DNA from: Acinetobacter pollinis
GTDB taxonomy: Bacteria; Pseudomonadota; Gammaproteobacteria; Pseudomonadales; Moraxellaceae
Direction: 5' to 3'
Length of the DNA: 64,000 bases
Assembly: GCF_015627175.1 (NCBI RefSeq)
Contig: NZ_VTDQ01000003.1
Coordinates: 62,001-126,000 of the forward strand
Within the stretch, counting starts at the first letter, position 1. Every line of letters begins with the position of its first letter. Both the position numbers and the translations under genes were made by a program. This document shows, piece by piece, positions 40,923 to 48,587 of this stretch. The notes under the pieces are model-generated. The model made no database searches. It was not told the DNA's origin and was given only the letters and a program-made list of their open reading frames with translations.

Positions 40923-41716
40923 ACAGGCCAATTAAGCCACTGTGGCCCTAAAGATGGTCTTGGAAGTTCAAATGCATCAGGATAGTAAGCTTGTATAAAG
41001 TATAATCCATCTGGTGGTGCTGTAACTCCTGCTGCTTTTCGGTCTTGGGCTGCAAATATGTTGTCTATATGAGATACATCAAAGCAGTCCTGACCAACCT
41101 CTAACAGGCAACCTACAATATTTCGAACCATATGGTGTAAAAAACCATCTGCTTGAATATCTAAAATTAAAAATGGTCCATGAGGTGTAAGTGTGCAGTG
41201 CTGAACATGACGAACAGGTTGATTAGATTGACAAGCGGCTGCACGAAAACTTTCAAAGTTATGTGTACCTTCAAATTTTTTGGCTGCCAATTGCATCTTT
41301 TCAACATTCAATGAGTGATATACATGCGTGACTTGTTTATGTAGCAGTGCAGGGCGCTGAGGTGCATTATAAATAATGTATCGATAGCGCCGAGCAATCG
41401 CTTTAAACCTTGCATGAAAATCCATACTCATTGGTTTAATCCACTGAATTGAAATATCCTTAGGTAGCTTACTGTTTGTACCCATAATCCACGCACGGTC
41501 TGTTCGAATAGATGGACTGTCAAAATGAGCAATCATATTTGTTGCGTGTACTTGTGCATCTGTACGACCCGCGCCATGAACATCTACTCGATGGTTAGCC
41601 ACATGACTGAGCGCATCTTCTAAGGTTTGTTGTACGCTACGTACGCCTGTTTGTTGGGTTTGCCAACCTCGATAATGGGTACCACAGAATTCAATTCCAA
41701 TAGCATAGCGTTGCAT
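40919..41716 (-). CDS. truA: tRNA pseudouridine(38-40) synthase
   Basis: The 265-residue enzyme shows YAIGIEFCGTHYRGWQTQ, the catalytic Asp in GAGRTDAQVHA, and FLHHMVRNIVGCLLEVG. It makes pseudouridine at positions 38-40 of tRNA anticodon stems. Start at 41716 is chosen: AAAGG lies eight bases upstream and the protein then begins at the usual MQRYAIG; a longer ATG at 41758 would overlap the asparaginase gene. It is the last gene in the fimV-side cluster, a placement seen also in Pseudomonas (asd-fimV-truA). Confidence 0.96.
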   Translation of the reverse strand: MQRYAIGIEFCGTHYRGWQTQQTGVRSVQQTLEDALSHVANHRVDVHGAGRTDAQVHATNMIAHFDSPSIRTDRAWIMGTNSKLPKDISIQWIKPMSMDFHARFKAIARRYRYIIYNAPQRPALLHKQVTHVYHSLNVEKMQLAAKKFEGTHNFESFRAAACQSNQPVRHVQHCTLTPHGPFLILDIQADGFLHHMVRNIVGCLLEVGQDCFDVSHIDNIFAAQDRKAAGVTAPPDGLYFIQAYYPDAFELPRPSLGPQWLNWPV

Positions 41717-41729
41717 AAAATTGCCTTTG

Positions 41730-42701
41730 TTATTGTTCATTAGACCAGTGTAAAGCACATTGCTCGACTGTAATATGTTTCAAATAGAGATATAAAATTT
41801 TTGCATATATATGCGCATGTCCTAGTGTATTTGCTGTAAGTATTTGAGCATCGCTTACCCAACGGCTTACAGCATATCTCTGGTCTATTTCACCAAAAGT
41901 AACTTGTGTTGTGAGAATCGGTAAGCAGCCACTTTCTCTCAATTTTTGAAGAATTTTAATGATTTGATCATTTACAGTAATATTTCCCGTGCCAAATCCT
42001 TGCAAAATAAGAAAGTGCGGTGGTTCATTTGTAATAAGACTTAGATTTTTTACTAAAAACTCTGTTGAAACGGGTTGCATCATCCAGTTGATCAGATTTA
42101 GCGTGGTTGCACGCGTAATATCTTTATTGGTTACGACATATTGCTGTTGAGGAGTTACAATTTCTTCGTGAGCAGGTATTCCTTCAAACGCATGTAGTGC
42201 AGTTGTATGATGTTTAATTGTAGTATGACCATGGTAGAGATGGTGATGAAATGCAAGATAGACGCCACGATCGTATCTTTCGACTTGCTCTAAAGCAAAA
42301 ATTAAATTATCGAAAGCATCAGTCTCTTCTCTTACTTGTTTGCCCTCAACTGTAAGTAGGGGGTATTGACTACCTGTAAGAACTGTACAACTTGATTGTG
42401 CTAGAAAATAAGAAAAAACTGCGCTTGCATAGCTGAGGGTATCTGTTCCATGAACAATAATAAACTTTGAATAATCTATTTTTAACTCTTGAATAAGTTG
42501 GATTGTTTTCAACCATTCTTGTGCTGTACATGCACTACTGTCAATAATGTCGGGTGCTGCAAAGCAATCAGTTTTATTTTGATAATAAGTGGGTAACACA
42601 TTTTTGAGTTGAGGTAGGAATTGACTTTCTGGCATTGGGCTCAATGGTGTGCCAACACAACCAAATGTACCACCCATATAAATTAATGCAATTTTAGACA
42701 T
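41730..42701 (-). CDS. L-asparaginase family protein
   Basis: The protein (323 residues from 42701) has the first catalytic Thr in YMGGTFGCVG and the second Thr-Asp in VHGTDTLSYAS, so both asparaginase active-site signatures are present; it also has LILQGFGTGN in the C-terminal half. It probably deamidates asparagine in the cytoplasm (no signal peptide). Two oddities: no Shine-Dalgarno sequence precedes ATG 42701, and the start lies right after the fimV-C terminator hairpin. It is placed between fimV and truA, an insertion relative to Pseudomonas. Confidence 0.85.
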   Translation of the reverse strand: MSKIALIYMGGTFGCVGTPLSPMPESQFLPQLKNVLPTYYQNKTDCFAAPDIIDSSACTAQEWLKTIQLIQELKIDYSKFIIVHGTDTLSYASAVFSYFLAQSSCTVLTGSQYPLLTVEGKQVREETDAFDNLIFALEQVERYDRGVYLAFHHHLYHGHTTIKHHTTALHAFEGIPAHEEIVTPQQQYVVTNKDITRATTLNLINWMMQPVSTEFLVKNLSLITNEPPHFLILQGFGTGNITVNDQIIKILQKLRESGCLPILTTQVTFGEIDQRYAVSRWVSDAQILTANTLGHAHIYAKILYLYLKHITVEQCALHWSNEQ

Positions 42702-42716
42702 ATATAAAATAAAAAA

Positions 42717-42737
42717 AGCAGTCAAGAATGACTGCTT
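42717..42737 (-). terminator. Intrinsic terminator after the FimV C-terminal gene
   Basis: AAGCAGTCA and TGACTGCTT form a 9-bp stem with an AGAA (TTCT on minus) loop, followed on the minus strand by TTTTTTTATTTT. It lies between the stop of the fimV C-half gene (42756) and the start of the asparaginase gene (42701). Confidence 0.75.
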
Positions 42738-42755
42738 ATATTAAAACGAAGCGCT

Positions 42756-43922
42756 TTAAGATGCTATGCTATTTAATAACTTATCTACTTTCAGCTTTTC
42801 TTCTGCTGAGTAATCTTGTTTAGGGTCAGTCAGAAGTTCTTTCGCACGTTCTTTTTCACCAAATGCAATATACTGTTCTGCAAGATCAATGTTTAGTGCA
42901 TTTTCATTAAGTGTTTTGAGTTCTGAAAAGTTTTTAACAAGAACATCATTTTCATCGATTTTTGTAGATGAAGTATTCCCAAAATCTAGGTTAAGCGGAG
43001 CTAGTTCTGGCGTATCTGATGAGCTGTCTTCAGTTGCTTTGGTCGACTTTTCCGCTGGTTGTTCTAATTCAACTTTTGGTTCTTCGGGTACTTTTGTATC
43101 GAAGTTGAGTGTCGGTGCTTCTTCTACCTTTGGTTCAGCCTTTTTCTCTGGCTCAGGTGTTGTGTCTGGTTTTGGTGCTTCTTTTTGATCTTCACTTTTT
43201 TTATTAAACGTAAAGTCAAGTGGCATTAAGTCTTCTGAAGCTTTTTCCTTTTGTGGAATACTTTCTTTTTTTGTCGTACTTTGTTCAGGTTGAGGCTCAA
43301 CTTTTACAGTTTCTTTAGGTGCAGATGTTTCTTGTTTTTTAGGCTGTTCAGATACTGGTGGTTTTGGCTGACTTACAGCTTGACCAAGCAGTTCTTCATG
43401 ACTAATTTGATTGGTAAATTGAGTCTCTTTAGAGAAAACATCCTTCTTTACTTCCTCTTGAGAAGTTGGTTTTTTAGCCTCTTCTTCTTGTCTTTTTGCT
43501 TCTTTATACGCATTATTTTTTTCTTTAACTTCTTTAAGTGATTCAAAAAGTTCTGAAGAGCGCAGTTGATTAATTAATTGCTTAATAGCAAGTTCATCGT
43601 CTTGTTTCTGATAAATGTCAAGTAATACAAGATATAACTTAGATTGCTTAGGATTTTTATTTAAAGATTGATTGATGAGTGCTTCAGCAGCAGAATAGTT
43701 CTCTTGTTCAATCAATGTATGAATTTGCGAATACAGGCTTTCATCTGCTTTAGGTTGTTCAGAGGCAGCAGATGATTTTTGTTCAGCTTGATTCTCTGTT
43801 GTTGTTTTTAGATCTGACGGTTTTTTAGGCTGTGTTTTTGGTGCTTCAGCATTGCGCTTTTTTATAATCACGACCGCAATGATTAAAAGTATAACAACGG
43901 CTGAAATGATGGAAAGCAACAT
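42756..43922 (-). CDS. fimV: FimV C-terminal half: membrane-anchored TPR/acidic protein
   Basis: The 388-residue protein opens directly with a transmembrane helix (MLLSIISAVVILLIIAVVIIK), then a TPR-like region (about 65-125: LIEQENYSAAEALINQSL..., PKQSKLYLVLLDIYQKQ), a long acidic Glu/Pro/Lys/Thr stretch (about 130-320), and ends with NIDLAEQYIAFGEKERAKELL, the FimV C-terminal motif. This is the cytoplasmic half of the polar landmark protein FimV/HubP/TspA, needed for type IV pilus function and polar organisation. It starts 52 bases after the stop of the N-terminal half and in a different frame, so the FimV protein is split into two genes. Confidence 0.8.
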   Translation of the reverse strand: MLLSIISAVVILLIIAVVIIKKRNAEAPKTQPKKPSDLKTTTENQAEQKSSAASEQPKADESLYSQIHTLIEQENYSAAEALINQSLNKNPKQSKLYLVLLDIYQKQDDELAIKQLINQLRSSELFESLKEVKEKNNAYKEAKRQEEEAKKPTSQEEVKKDVFSKETQFTNQISHEELLGQAVSQPKPPVSEQPKKQETSAPKETVKVEPQPEQSTTKKESIPQKEKASEDLMPLDFTFNKKSEDQKEAPKPDTTPEPEKKAEPKVEEAPTLNFDTKVPEEPKVELEQPAEKSTKATEDSSSDTPELAPLNLDFGNTSSTKIDENDVLVKNFSELKTLNENALNIDLAEQYIAFGEKERAKELLTDPKQDYSAEEKLKVDKLLNSIAS

Positions 43923-43974
43923 AGTATTAATACCCCATAAAATTTTAGAAGATCTGAAAATTTACAATCAGATT

Positions 43975-45018
43975 CTATTCTGCTGCATGCTTTTGCGCAT
44001 TTTGCTGTTTAAGCAATTCTTGAATCTTAGCTAGTTTAGCATCTAATATCTCAAGCTTAATATTTTTATTTTGCAAACCATGCTCAAGTTGTGCAATTTC
44101 ACTTTCTAAAGATGTAACTTCTTTTTGCTGTTTAGAATCAGATGGTAAACCTTGTTTTGGTGTAGTCAATTCATTACTTGTCGACTGGCTATTTGCATTT
44201 TTATCGGCAATGACAGTCATTTCAGTATGTGTCGTTTTAGAAAGAATAGTCGCTCTTTTGACATCACTTACGTCTAAAACAGCACCTTTTTTAATACGAT
44301 TTTTATTCCCATGGATGAATGCATGTTGGTTCATCTGTTGAATTTGTTGCATGACAGCATAGATTGATTGATTGGTTTGTTGTGCAATACGTGCAGAAAT
44401 AGACCATAAAGTATCTTGCTGCTTTACCGTATAAGTATGATCAGATGTATTGTTGCTCTCAGCCTGTTTTTGAGAGGTAACAATCGCTTTTTGCTGTACG
44501 CCTTGTTTTAGATTTTTCTTTACAGATCCTTTTGAAATTTGTCTTTCATTCAATATGGTAATTGGAATGAGAGGTTGGTCTGTATGAATACTTGGTTTAT
44601 TAATCGGAACTGTAGGTGCATTACTTTGATTTGGATGAGTAACTTTAAAAGGAAGTTCAATTAATTTTAAGTATTGACCATTTCCATCCTTTGCTTTTAA
44701 AACAAAGCGAACATCACCGTTATAGATAGGCCGAGAAGATGTGACTGTAATTACCCCTGTATTCGGGCCTGTACTGCGTAGGAATACGTTTAGGTCACTT
44801 GTAATCTCAGCTTTGAGTGAATCAAAACTGACTAAGTCATCATCATCGGCAATATCTGCTTGAATATTCGAAGAAATTGCACCTTGATACGGGATTTCCA
44901 TATACAAAAGCTGTGCTTTTGTAGACAGAATATTAGGCTGACCAAATGTAAGCGCATGGCTAAATTGCGATATACCAAGACATAAAATGGCATATGAAAG
45001 CTTATGGTAAGAAGTCAT
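43975..45018 (-). CDS. FimV N-terminal half: periplasmic LysM protein
   Basis: The 347-residue protein has a signal peptide (ILCLGISQFSHA) followed by the FimV N-terminal domain (LTFGQPNILSTKAQLLYMEIP, with VTSSRPI-type beta strands), then a LysM peptidoglycan-binding domain (YTVKQQDTLWSISARIAQQTN...) at about 195-260 and a C-terminal coiled coil (SLESEIAQLEHGLQNKNIK). It ends with TAG at 43975. It lacks the membrane helix and cytoplasmic TPR part, which are encoded by the next gene on the same strand. It is 110 bases downstream of asd, with a terminator between. Confidence 0.8.
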   Translation of the reverse strand: MTSYHKLSYAILCLGISQFSHALTFGQPNILSTKAQLLYMEIPYQGAISSNIQADIADDDDLVSFDSLKAEITSDLNVFLRSTGPNTGVITVTSSRPIYNGDVRFVLKAKDGNGQYLKLIELPFKVTHPNQSNAPTVPINKPSIHTDQPLIPITILNERQISKGSVKKNLKQGVQQKAIVTSQKQAESNNTSDHTYTVKQQDTLWSISARIAQQTNQSIYAVMQQIQQMNQHAFIHGNKNRIKKGAVLDVSDVKRATILSKTTHTEMTVIADKNANSQSTSNELTTPKQGLPSDSKQQKEVTSLESEIAQLEHGLQNKNIKLEILDAKLAKIQELLKQQNAQKHAAE

Positions 45019-45093
45019 TAGACATTACTAAACAAAAAATAGGCATCCTATATAATGTAGCGATATGTTAATCGAATGTAAACGATTTAAAAA

Positions 45094-45120
45094 AAAAGCT
45101 AGTATTTTAACTAGCTTTTT
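45094..45120. terminator. Intrinsic terminator after asd
   Basis: AAAGCTAGT and ACTAGCTTT arms with A- and T-runs on both sides lie between asd (stop at 45129) and the fimV N-half start (45018) on the minus strand. Confidence 0.75.
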
Positions 45121-45128
45121 GCATTTTC

Positions 45129-46247
45129 TTAATTTTGTTTGTACTCGATCAATATTCTAAGCATGCGGCGTAGTGGTTCTGCTGCACCCCAAAGTAGTTG
45201 ATCACCTACAGTGAAGGCACCGAGGTATTCTTTACCCATATTTAATTTACGTAAGCGACCTACAGGTACAGAGAGTGTTCCTGTTACAGCTACTGGTGAT
45301 AAATCATGCATAGATGCTTCACGTGTATTTGGAATCACTTTTGCCCATTGGTTTGATTGTGCAATCATGTCTTCAATTTCATTGAGTGGCACATCTTTAC
45401 GCAATTTAATGGTAAGTGCTTGAGAGTGGCAACGCATAGCACCAATACGTACACAATGACCATCAATTGGAATAATGTTGGTATTGCCTAAAATTTTATT
45501 GGTTTCAGCTTGTGCTTTCCATTCTTCTTTTGACTGACCATTTTCAAGCTGTTTATCAATATATGGAATGAGTGAGCCAGCAAGCGGTACACCAAAGTTC
45601 GATTTCGGGAACTGTTCACCACGTTGTAGTTCAGCAACTTGACGGTCAATATCTAAAATTGCTGATTTTGGGTCATCTAACAATGATTTGGTATTGTTAT
45701 AGAGATAACCCATACCTGTCAGTAGTTCACGCATGTTCTGTGCACCTGCACCAGAAGCAGCTTGGTATGTCATGGCACTCATCCATTCAACTAAGTTGTT
45801 TTGGAAAAGAGAGCCTAAACCCATAAGCATGAGAGAAACTGTGCAGTTACCACCTACAAACGTTGTGGTGCCTTTAGCAAGTGCATTTTTAATTACGTTT
45901 GAGTTGACTGGATCTAAAACAATAATCGCATCATCTTTCATACGTAAAGTCGATGCAGCATCAATCCAGTAACCTGTCCAACCTGTTTCTTTGAGTTGAC
46001 TATAAACTGATGAGGTATAGTCTCCACCTTGGCAGGTAATAATAACATCCATTTGCTTCAGACTCTTAATGTCTGTTGCATCCATAAGTGCTGGGGCGGT
46101 CTTCCCGCCAAAAGCAGGTGCTTCACCACCTGCATTACTGGTAGAAAAATAAAATGGCTCGAAGTGCTCGAAATCATTTTCTTCAACCATACGTTGCATA
46201 AGAACGGAACCAACCATTCCACGCCAACCGACCAGACCTACTTTCAT
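45129..46247 (-). CDS. asd: Aspartate-semialdehyde dehydrogenase
   Basis: The 372-residue enzyme starts [20 protein letters not shown] (NADP-binding GxxGxxG), and has the active-site Cys in [11 protein letters not shown] and the catalytic His in [15 protein letters not shown]. It reduces aspartyl phosphate for lysine, threonine, methionine and diaminopimelate synthesis. Start at 46247 matches the family and has GAGG nine bases upstream; an ATG at 46307 adds a non-conserved extension. In Pseudomonas asd sits between leuB and fimV, so this fits the local neighbourhood. Confidence 0.96.
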   Translation of the reverse strand: MKVGLVGWRGMVGSVLMQRMVEENDFEHFEPFYFSTSNAGGEAPAFGGKTAPALMDATDIKSLKQMDVIITCQGGDYTSSVYSQLKETGWTGYWIDAASTLRMKDDAIIVLDPVNSNVIKNALAKGTTTFVGGNCTVSLMLMGLGSLFQNNLVEWMSAMTYQAASGAGAQNMRELLTGMGYLYNNTKSLLDDPKSAILDIDRQVAELQRGEQFPKSNFGVPLAGSLIPYIDKQLENGQSKEEWKAQAETNKILGNTNIIPIDGHCVRIGAMRCHSQALTIKLRKDVPLNEIEDMIAQSNQWAKVIPNTREASMHDLSPVAVTGTLSVPVGRLRKLNMGKEYLGAFTVGDQLLWGAAEPLRRMLRILIEYKQN

Positions 46248-46372
46248 GTCATTTTGCCTCGGTACTGTGTGTAAAAAATAAATGTGATCTTTGAGTGTAT
46301 CAAACATCTTTTTAAGTGCAAACGATATATGGCTGAAAAAAACGATAATTTTTAAGTAAATAGCTGAGATTT

Positions 46373-46406
46373 CATCATCTTATTTTGAAGGCAAAAAAAG
46401 ATGATG
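46373..46406. repeat. Inverted repeat downstream of the acyltransferase gene
   Basis: CATCATCTT (46373-46381) and AAGATGATG (46398-46406) are perfect inverted arms with a 16-base loop, 110-140 bases beyond the stop at 46515. There is no T-run on the minus strand, so it is a poor terminator; it may be a processing hairpin. The rest of the 267-base gap is AT-rich and empty. Confidence 0.4.
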
Positions 46407-46514
46407 TATTTAAGTGACTTAGCACGATTAAGGTGCATATACGACTTTAGGCGATATATATGCAAGTATCTGCTTAAAAATGACTCTTTGCTATAGTAGA
46501 TTAGAGGTTTAATT

Positions 46515-47450
46515 TTAATAAATGCGCTCGTATCCTTCAGGGCGAGTTTTAAAACGGCGGTGAAACCACATATATTGTGTAGGTGCAATGCGAAGTTGAG
46601 TTTCAATAATTTTGTTCACGCGTGTTGCATCATCTAATTCATCTTCAGAAGGTAAATTTTCAACAATTGGCTCAATTAAAATATGATACTTAGGATCTCT
46701 TTCACTGCCATAACGGTAAAAATATAAAGGAATAGCCACCGCTTTAGAAATCTTTAATAAACGACGGTGGGCAGTAACGGTTGCCGCAGGCACACCAAAA
46801 AAAGGTGCCATAATGCCTTGCTTTAAACCGAAATCTTGATCAGGGCTATACCAAATTGCATCACCATCTTTTAAATGGCGAATCAAGCCACGCATATCAT
46901 CATGGTCTATTTGTGATTTATAAATAGTCGCACGACAACGGTAAATGATTAAGTCGAGTAGGGGGTTGTTTTGTGGTCGATAAACGACATCGGGTTCAAA
47001 GTATTGTGAGCAGATATAACCACCTGCATCGAGCAATGTACTGTGTGTTCCAAGCAGAAGTACACCTTGACCAGAAGCTTGTGCTTGAGTGATATGTTCA
47101 AGTCCTTCGATGGTAACTCTATTTTTAAACCAATAGGGTTTATACCAAGCATTGAGGGTTTCGAATGTACCAAGCATCATATCTACAAAAACCTGTTGAG
47201 CTTTTTGAAGAACTTCTTCTTGAGACCATTCAGGAAAACAAACTTCTAAGTTGCGGATGGTGGTTTTTCTTCGTGACTTTAGAAGTTTCCAAGCAAGTTT
47301 TGCAAGCGTACGTGAAATCATACGTTGAACTGACCAAGGTAAAACGGCCAAAAGCATCAATAGACAAATAGAAATCCATACATTCCAATATCTTGGCAAT
47401 AAAAAAGACCAATAAAATTTACCAGGAATATAGTCAGGTTGCGTACTCAT
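46515..47450 (-). CDS. Lipid A late acyltransferase (LpxL/HtrB family)
   Basis: The 311-residue protein has an N-terminal membrane segment (about 18-40) and the family HxxxxD catalytic motif as GTHSTLLDAGG (about 135). Further landmarks are AIWYSPDQDFG and QYMWFHRRFKTRPEG, the C-terminal WxxRRFKTRP signature of LpxL/LpxM enzymes. It adds a secondary acyl chain (laurate-like) to Kdo2-lipid A, on the inner-membrane face. Whether it is LpxL or LpxM cannot be decided from sequence alone. Its gene is alone on this strand with about 95 bases before the tautomerase-like gene. Confidence 0.9.
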   Translation of the reverse strand: MSTQPDYIPGKFYWSFLLPRYWNVWISICLLMLLAVLPWSVQRMISRTLAKLAWKLLKSRRKTTIRNLEVCFPEWSQEEVLQKAQQVFVDMMLGTFETLNAWYKPYWFKNRVTIEGLEHITQAQASGQGVLLLGTHSTLLDAGGYICSQYFEPDVVYRPQNNPLLDLIIYRCRATIYKSQIDHDDMRGLIRHLKDGDAIWYSPDQDFGLKQGIMAPFFGVPAATVTAHRRLLKISKAVAIPLYFYRYGSERDPKYHILIEPIVENLPSEDELDDATRVNKIIETQLRIAPTQYMWFHRRFKTRPEGYERIY

Positions 47451-47544
47451 ATACGTGTAATGAACCAGTGAAAAGTGGGCGTGATTTTAGCACGATATGC
47501 TTTTAGGGTTGATAGATTGATATTTAAAATGATGAATTTCATCA

Positions 47545-47934
47545 CTAAACTTTTACTTGATAGTTAAGTGTTAATTCACTTGCAACTTTGCCACGGATTC
47601 CCCAATTTTCTAAAGGTGTTTCAAAAATAGTGATTTCGATATCTTGCGGTAAAATCTGACAATCGGTTTCTATATTTTTAAATAATGATGCAATGAGCTG
47701 TTTCTTTGCAGAAGTAGAACGTCCTTCAAACATAGATATTTCGATAATCAGATAGTTTTCGCTACGGTCTTGAGGAAATATAAAATCTTCAGGCTCAAGC
47801 TTTATAAATCTCTGAAAAATCTTTTCTGATGGATAGTTTAAACTTTCCATGAGAGAGCTATGTATCGCTGGAGAGAGCATTTTTCTATATGTATTTATTG
47901 TATGCGTTAAACCGTAAATTTTAATTTGCGACAT
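47545..47934 (-). CDS. Tautomerase-fold protein lacking N-terminal proline
   Basis: The 129-residue protein resembles the MSAD-like tautomerase group: MFEGRSTSAKKQLIASLF followed by IETDCQILPQDIEITIFETPLENWGIRGK, which matches the second half of the beta-alpha-beta repeat. The tautomerase active site uses Pro1 after removal of Met; here residue 2 is Ser, so the classical catalytic base is absent. It may have lost activity or use other residues. It lies 51 bases from the darcynin-family gene upstream on the same strand and probably shares its mRNA. Confidence 0.7.
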   Translation of the reverse strand: MSQIKIYGLTHTINTYRKMLSPAIHSSLMESLNYPSEKIFQRFIKLEPEDFIFPQDRSENYLIIEISMFEGRSTSAKKQLIASLFKNIETDCQILPQDIEITIFETPLENWGIRGKVASELTLNYQVKV

Positions 47935-47985
47935 GAGATCTCTCTATGTTTTTTGGGTATTGACTACTCGGATACCCTAAATAAT

Positions 47986-48318
47986 TTAAATTTTTAAACT
48001 TTCTTTTTCATAGCTTTGAAAAGCATTTTCAGCACCCATAATGACATCTTTAATTTTGAAATAACCGCGAGTGTAAGGTTCGGTATCACGAATTTCTTCC
48101 CACATAAAATGGTAAGACTTTAAATTTTCAGTTTCACAAATAAGAAAATCTGTAAAATTACTTCCGGGAAATGCCTCTGAGTCACAAAAACGTACTTTTA
48201 CATCAGGATATTTTGCAATAATTTCTTCAAGTGATTTTGCATATTTACGGCGTATTTCACGAGGAAGGGCAAGCCAAGATGGATAAAATTCAAGGAGAAC
48301 AATTTGGATAATATTCAT
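47986..48318 (-). CDS. Darcynin family protein
   Basis: The 110-residue protein matches the Darcynin family pattern: LLEFYPSWLALPREIRRKY, VRFCDSEAFPGSNFTDFLICETENLKSYHFMWEEIRDTEPYTRGYF and VIMGAENAFQSYE. The family is small (about 110 residues), probably a ferredoxin-like/dimeric alpha-beta-barrel fold, with no established function. It is upstream of the tautomerase-like gene with a 51-base gap. Confidence 0.75.
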   Translation of the reverse strand: MNIIQIVLLEFYPSWLALPREIRRKYAKSLEEIIAKYPDVKVRFCDSEAFPGSNFTDFLICETENLKSYHFMWEEIRDTEPYTRGYFKIKDVIMGAENAFQSYEKESLKI

Positions 48319-48547
48319 TATTTGTAATTCTATAGTTTTGGGTAAGCGTATTCACAATACACTAAAATGATGACTATTTCTTTTGAATAGATAAATCGAT
48401 TTATACCCAACCTAAAAAATAAAGAAAATCTACTGATTTTTTTAGTATTTTTACAGGCTCGGGAAGTGCAATTTTTTTGATTATAAACATATGATAAATA
48501 AAAATTATTTAGAAAGAATATGATAAATTTTCTAAACCAGAGTTTAA

Positions 48548-48575
48548 TATAGCTAGCTCATATGAGCTAGCTATA
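48548..48575 (-). terminator. Palindrome after uup, probable terminator
   Basis: A perfect 28-base palindrome, centred on CTCATATGAG with TATAGCTAG arms, lies 13 bases beyond the uup stop codon. On the minus strand it is followed by TTAAACTCT, so the T-run is weak. Probably an intrinsic terminator or RNA-end stabiliser; an operator is possible. Confidence 0.6.
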
Positions 48576-48587
48576 ATCGGTATAGGT

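Noticed and set aside
41716..41758. Longer truA reading frame overlapping the asparaginase gene
   Set aside because: The shorter start has a better ribosome binding site and matches the family N-terminus, so the overlap vanishes.
43923..43974. Sequencing frameshift in fimV
   Set aside because: The second gene starts at a natural domain border with its own GGGG-containing upstream sequence and a different frame, and the first ends in a clean stop; a single base error cannot join them without also removing the stop.
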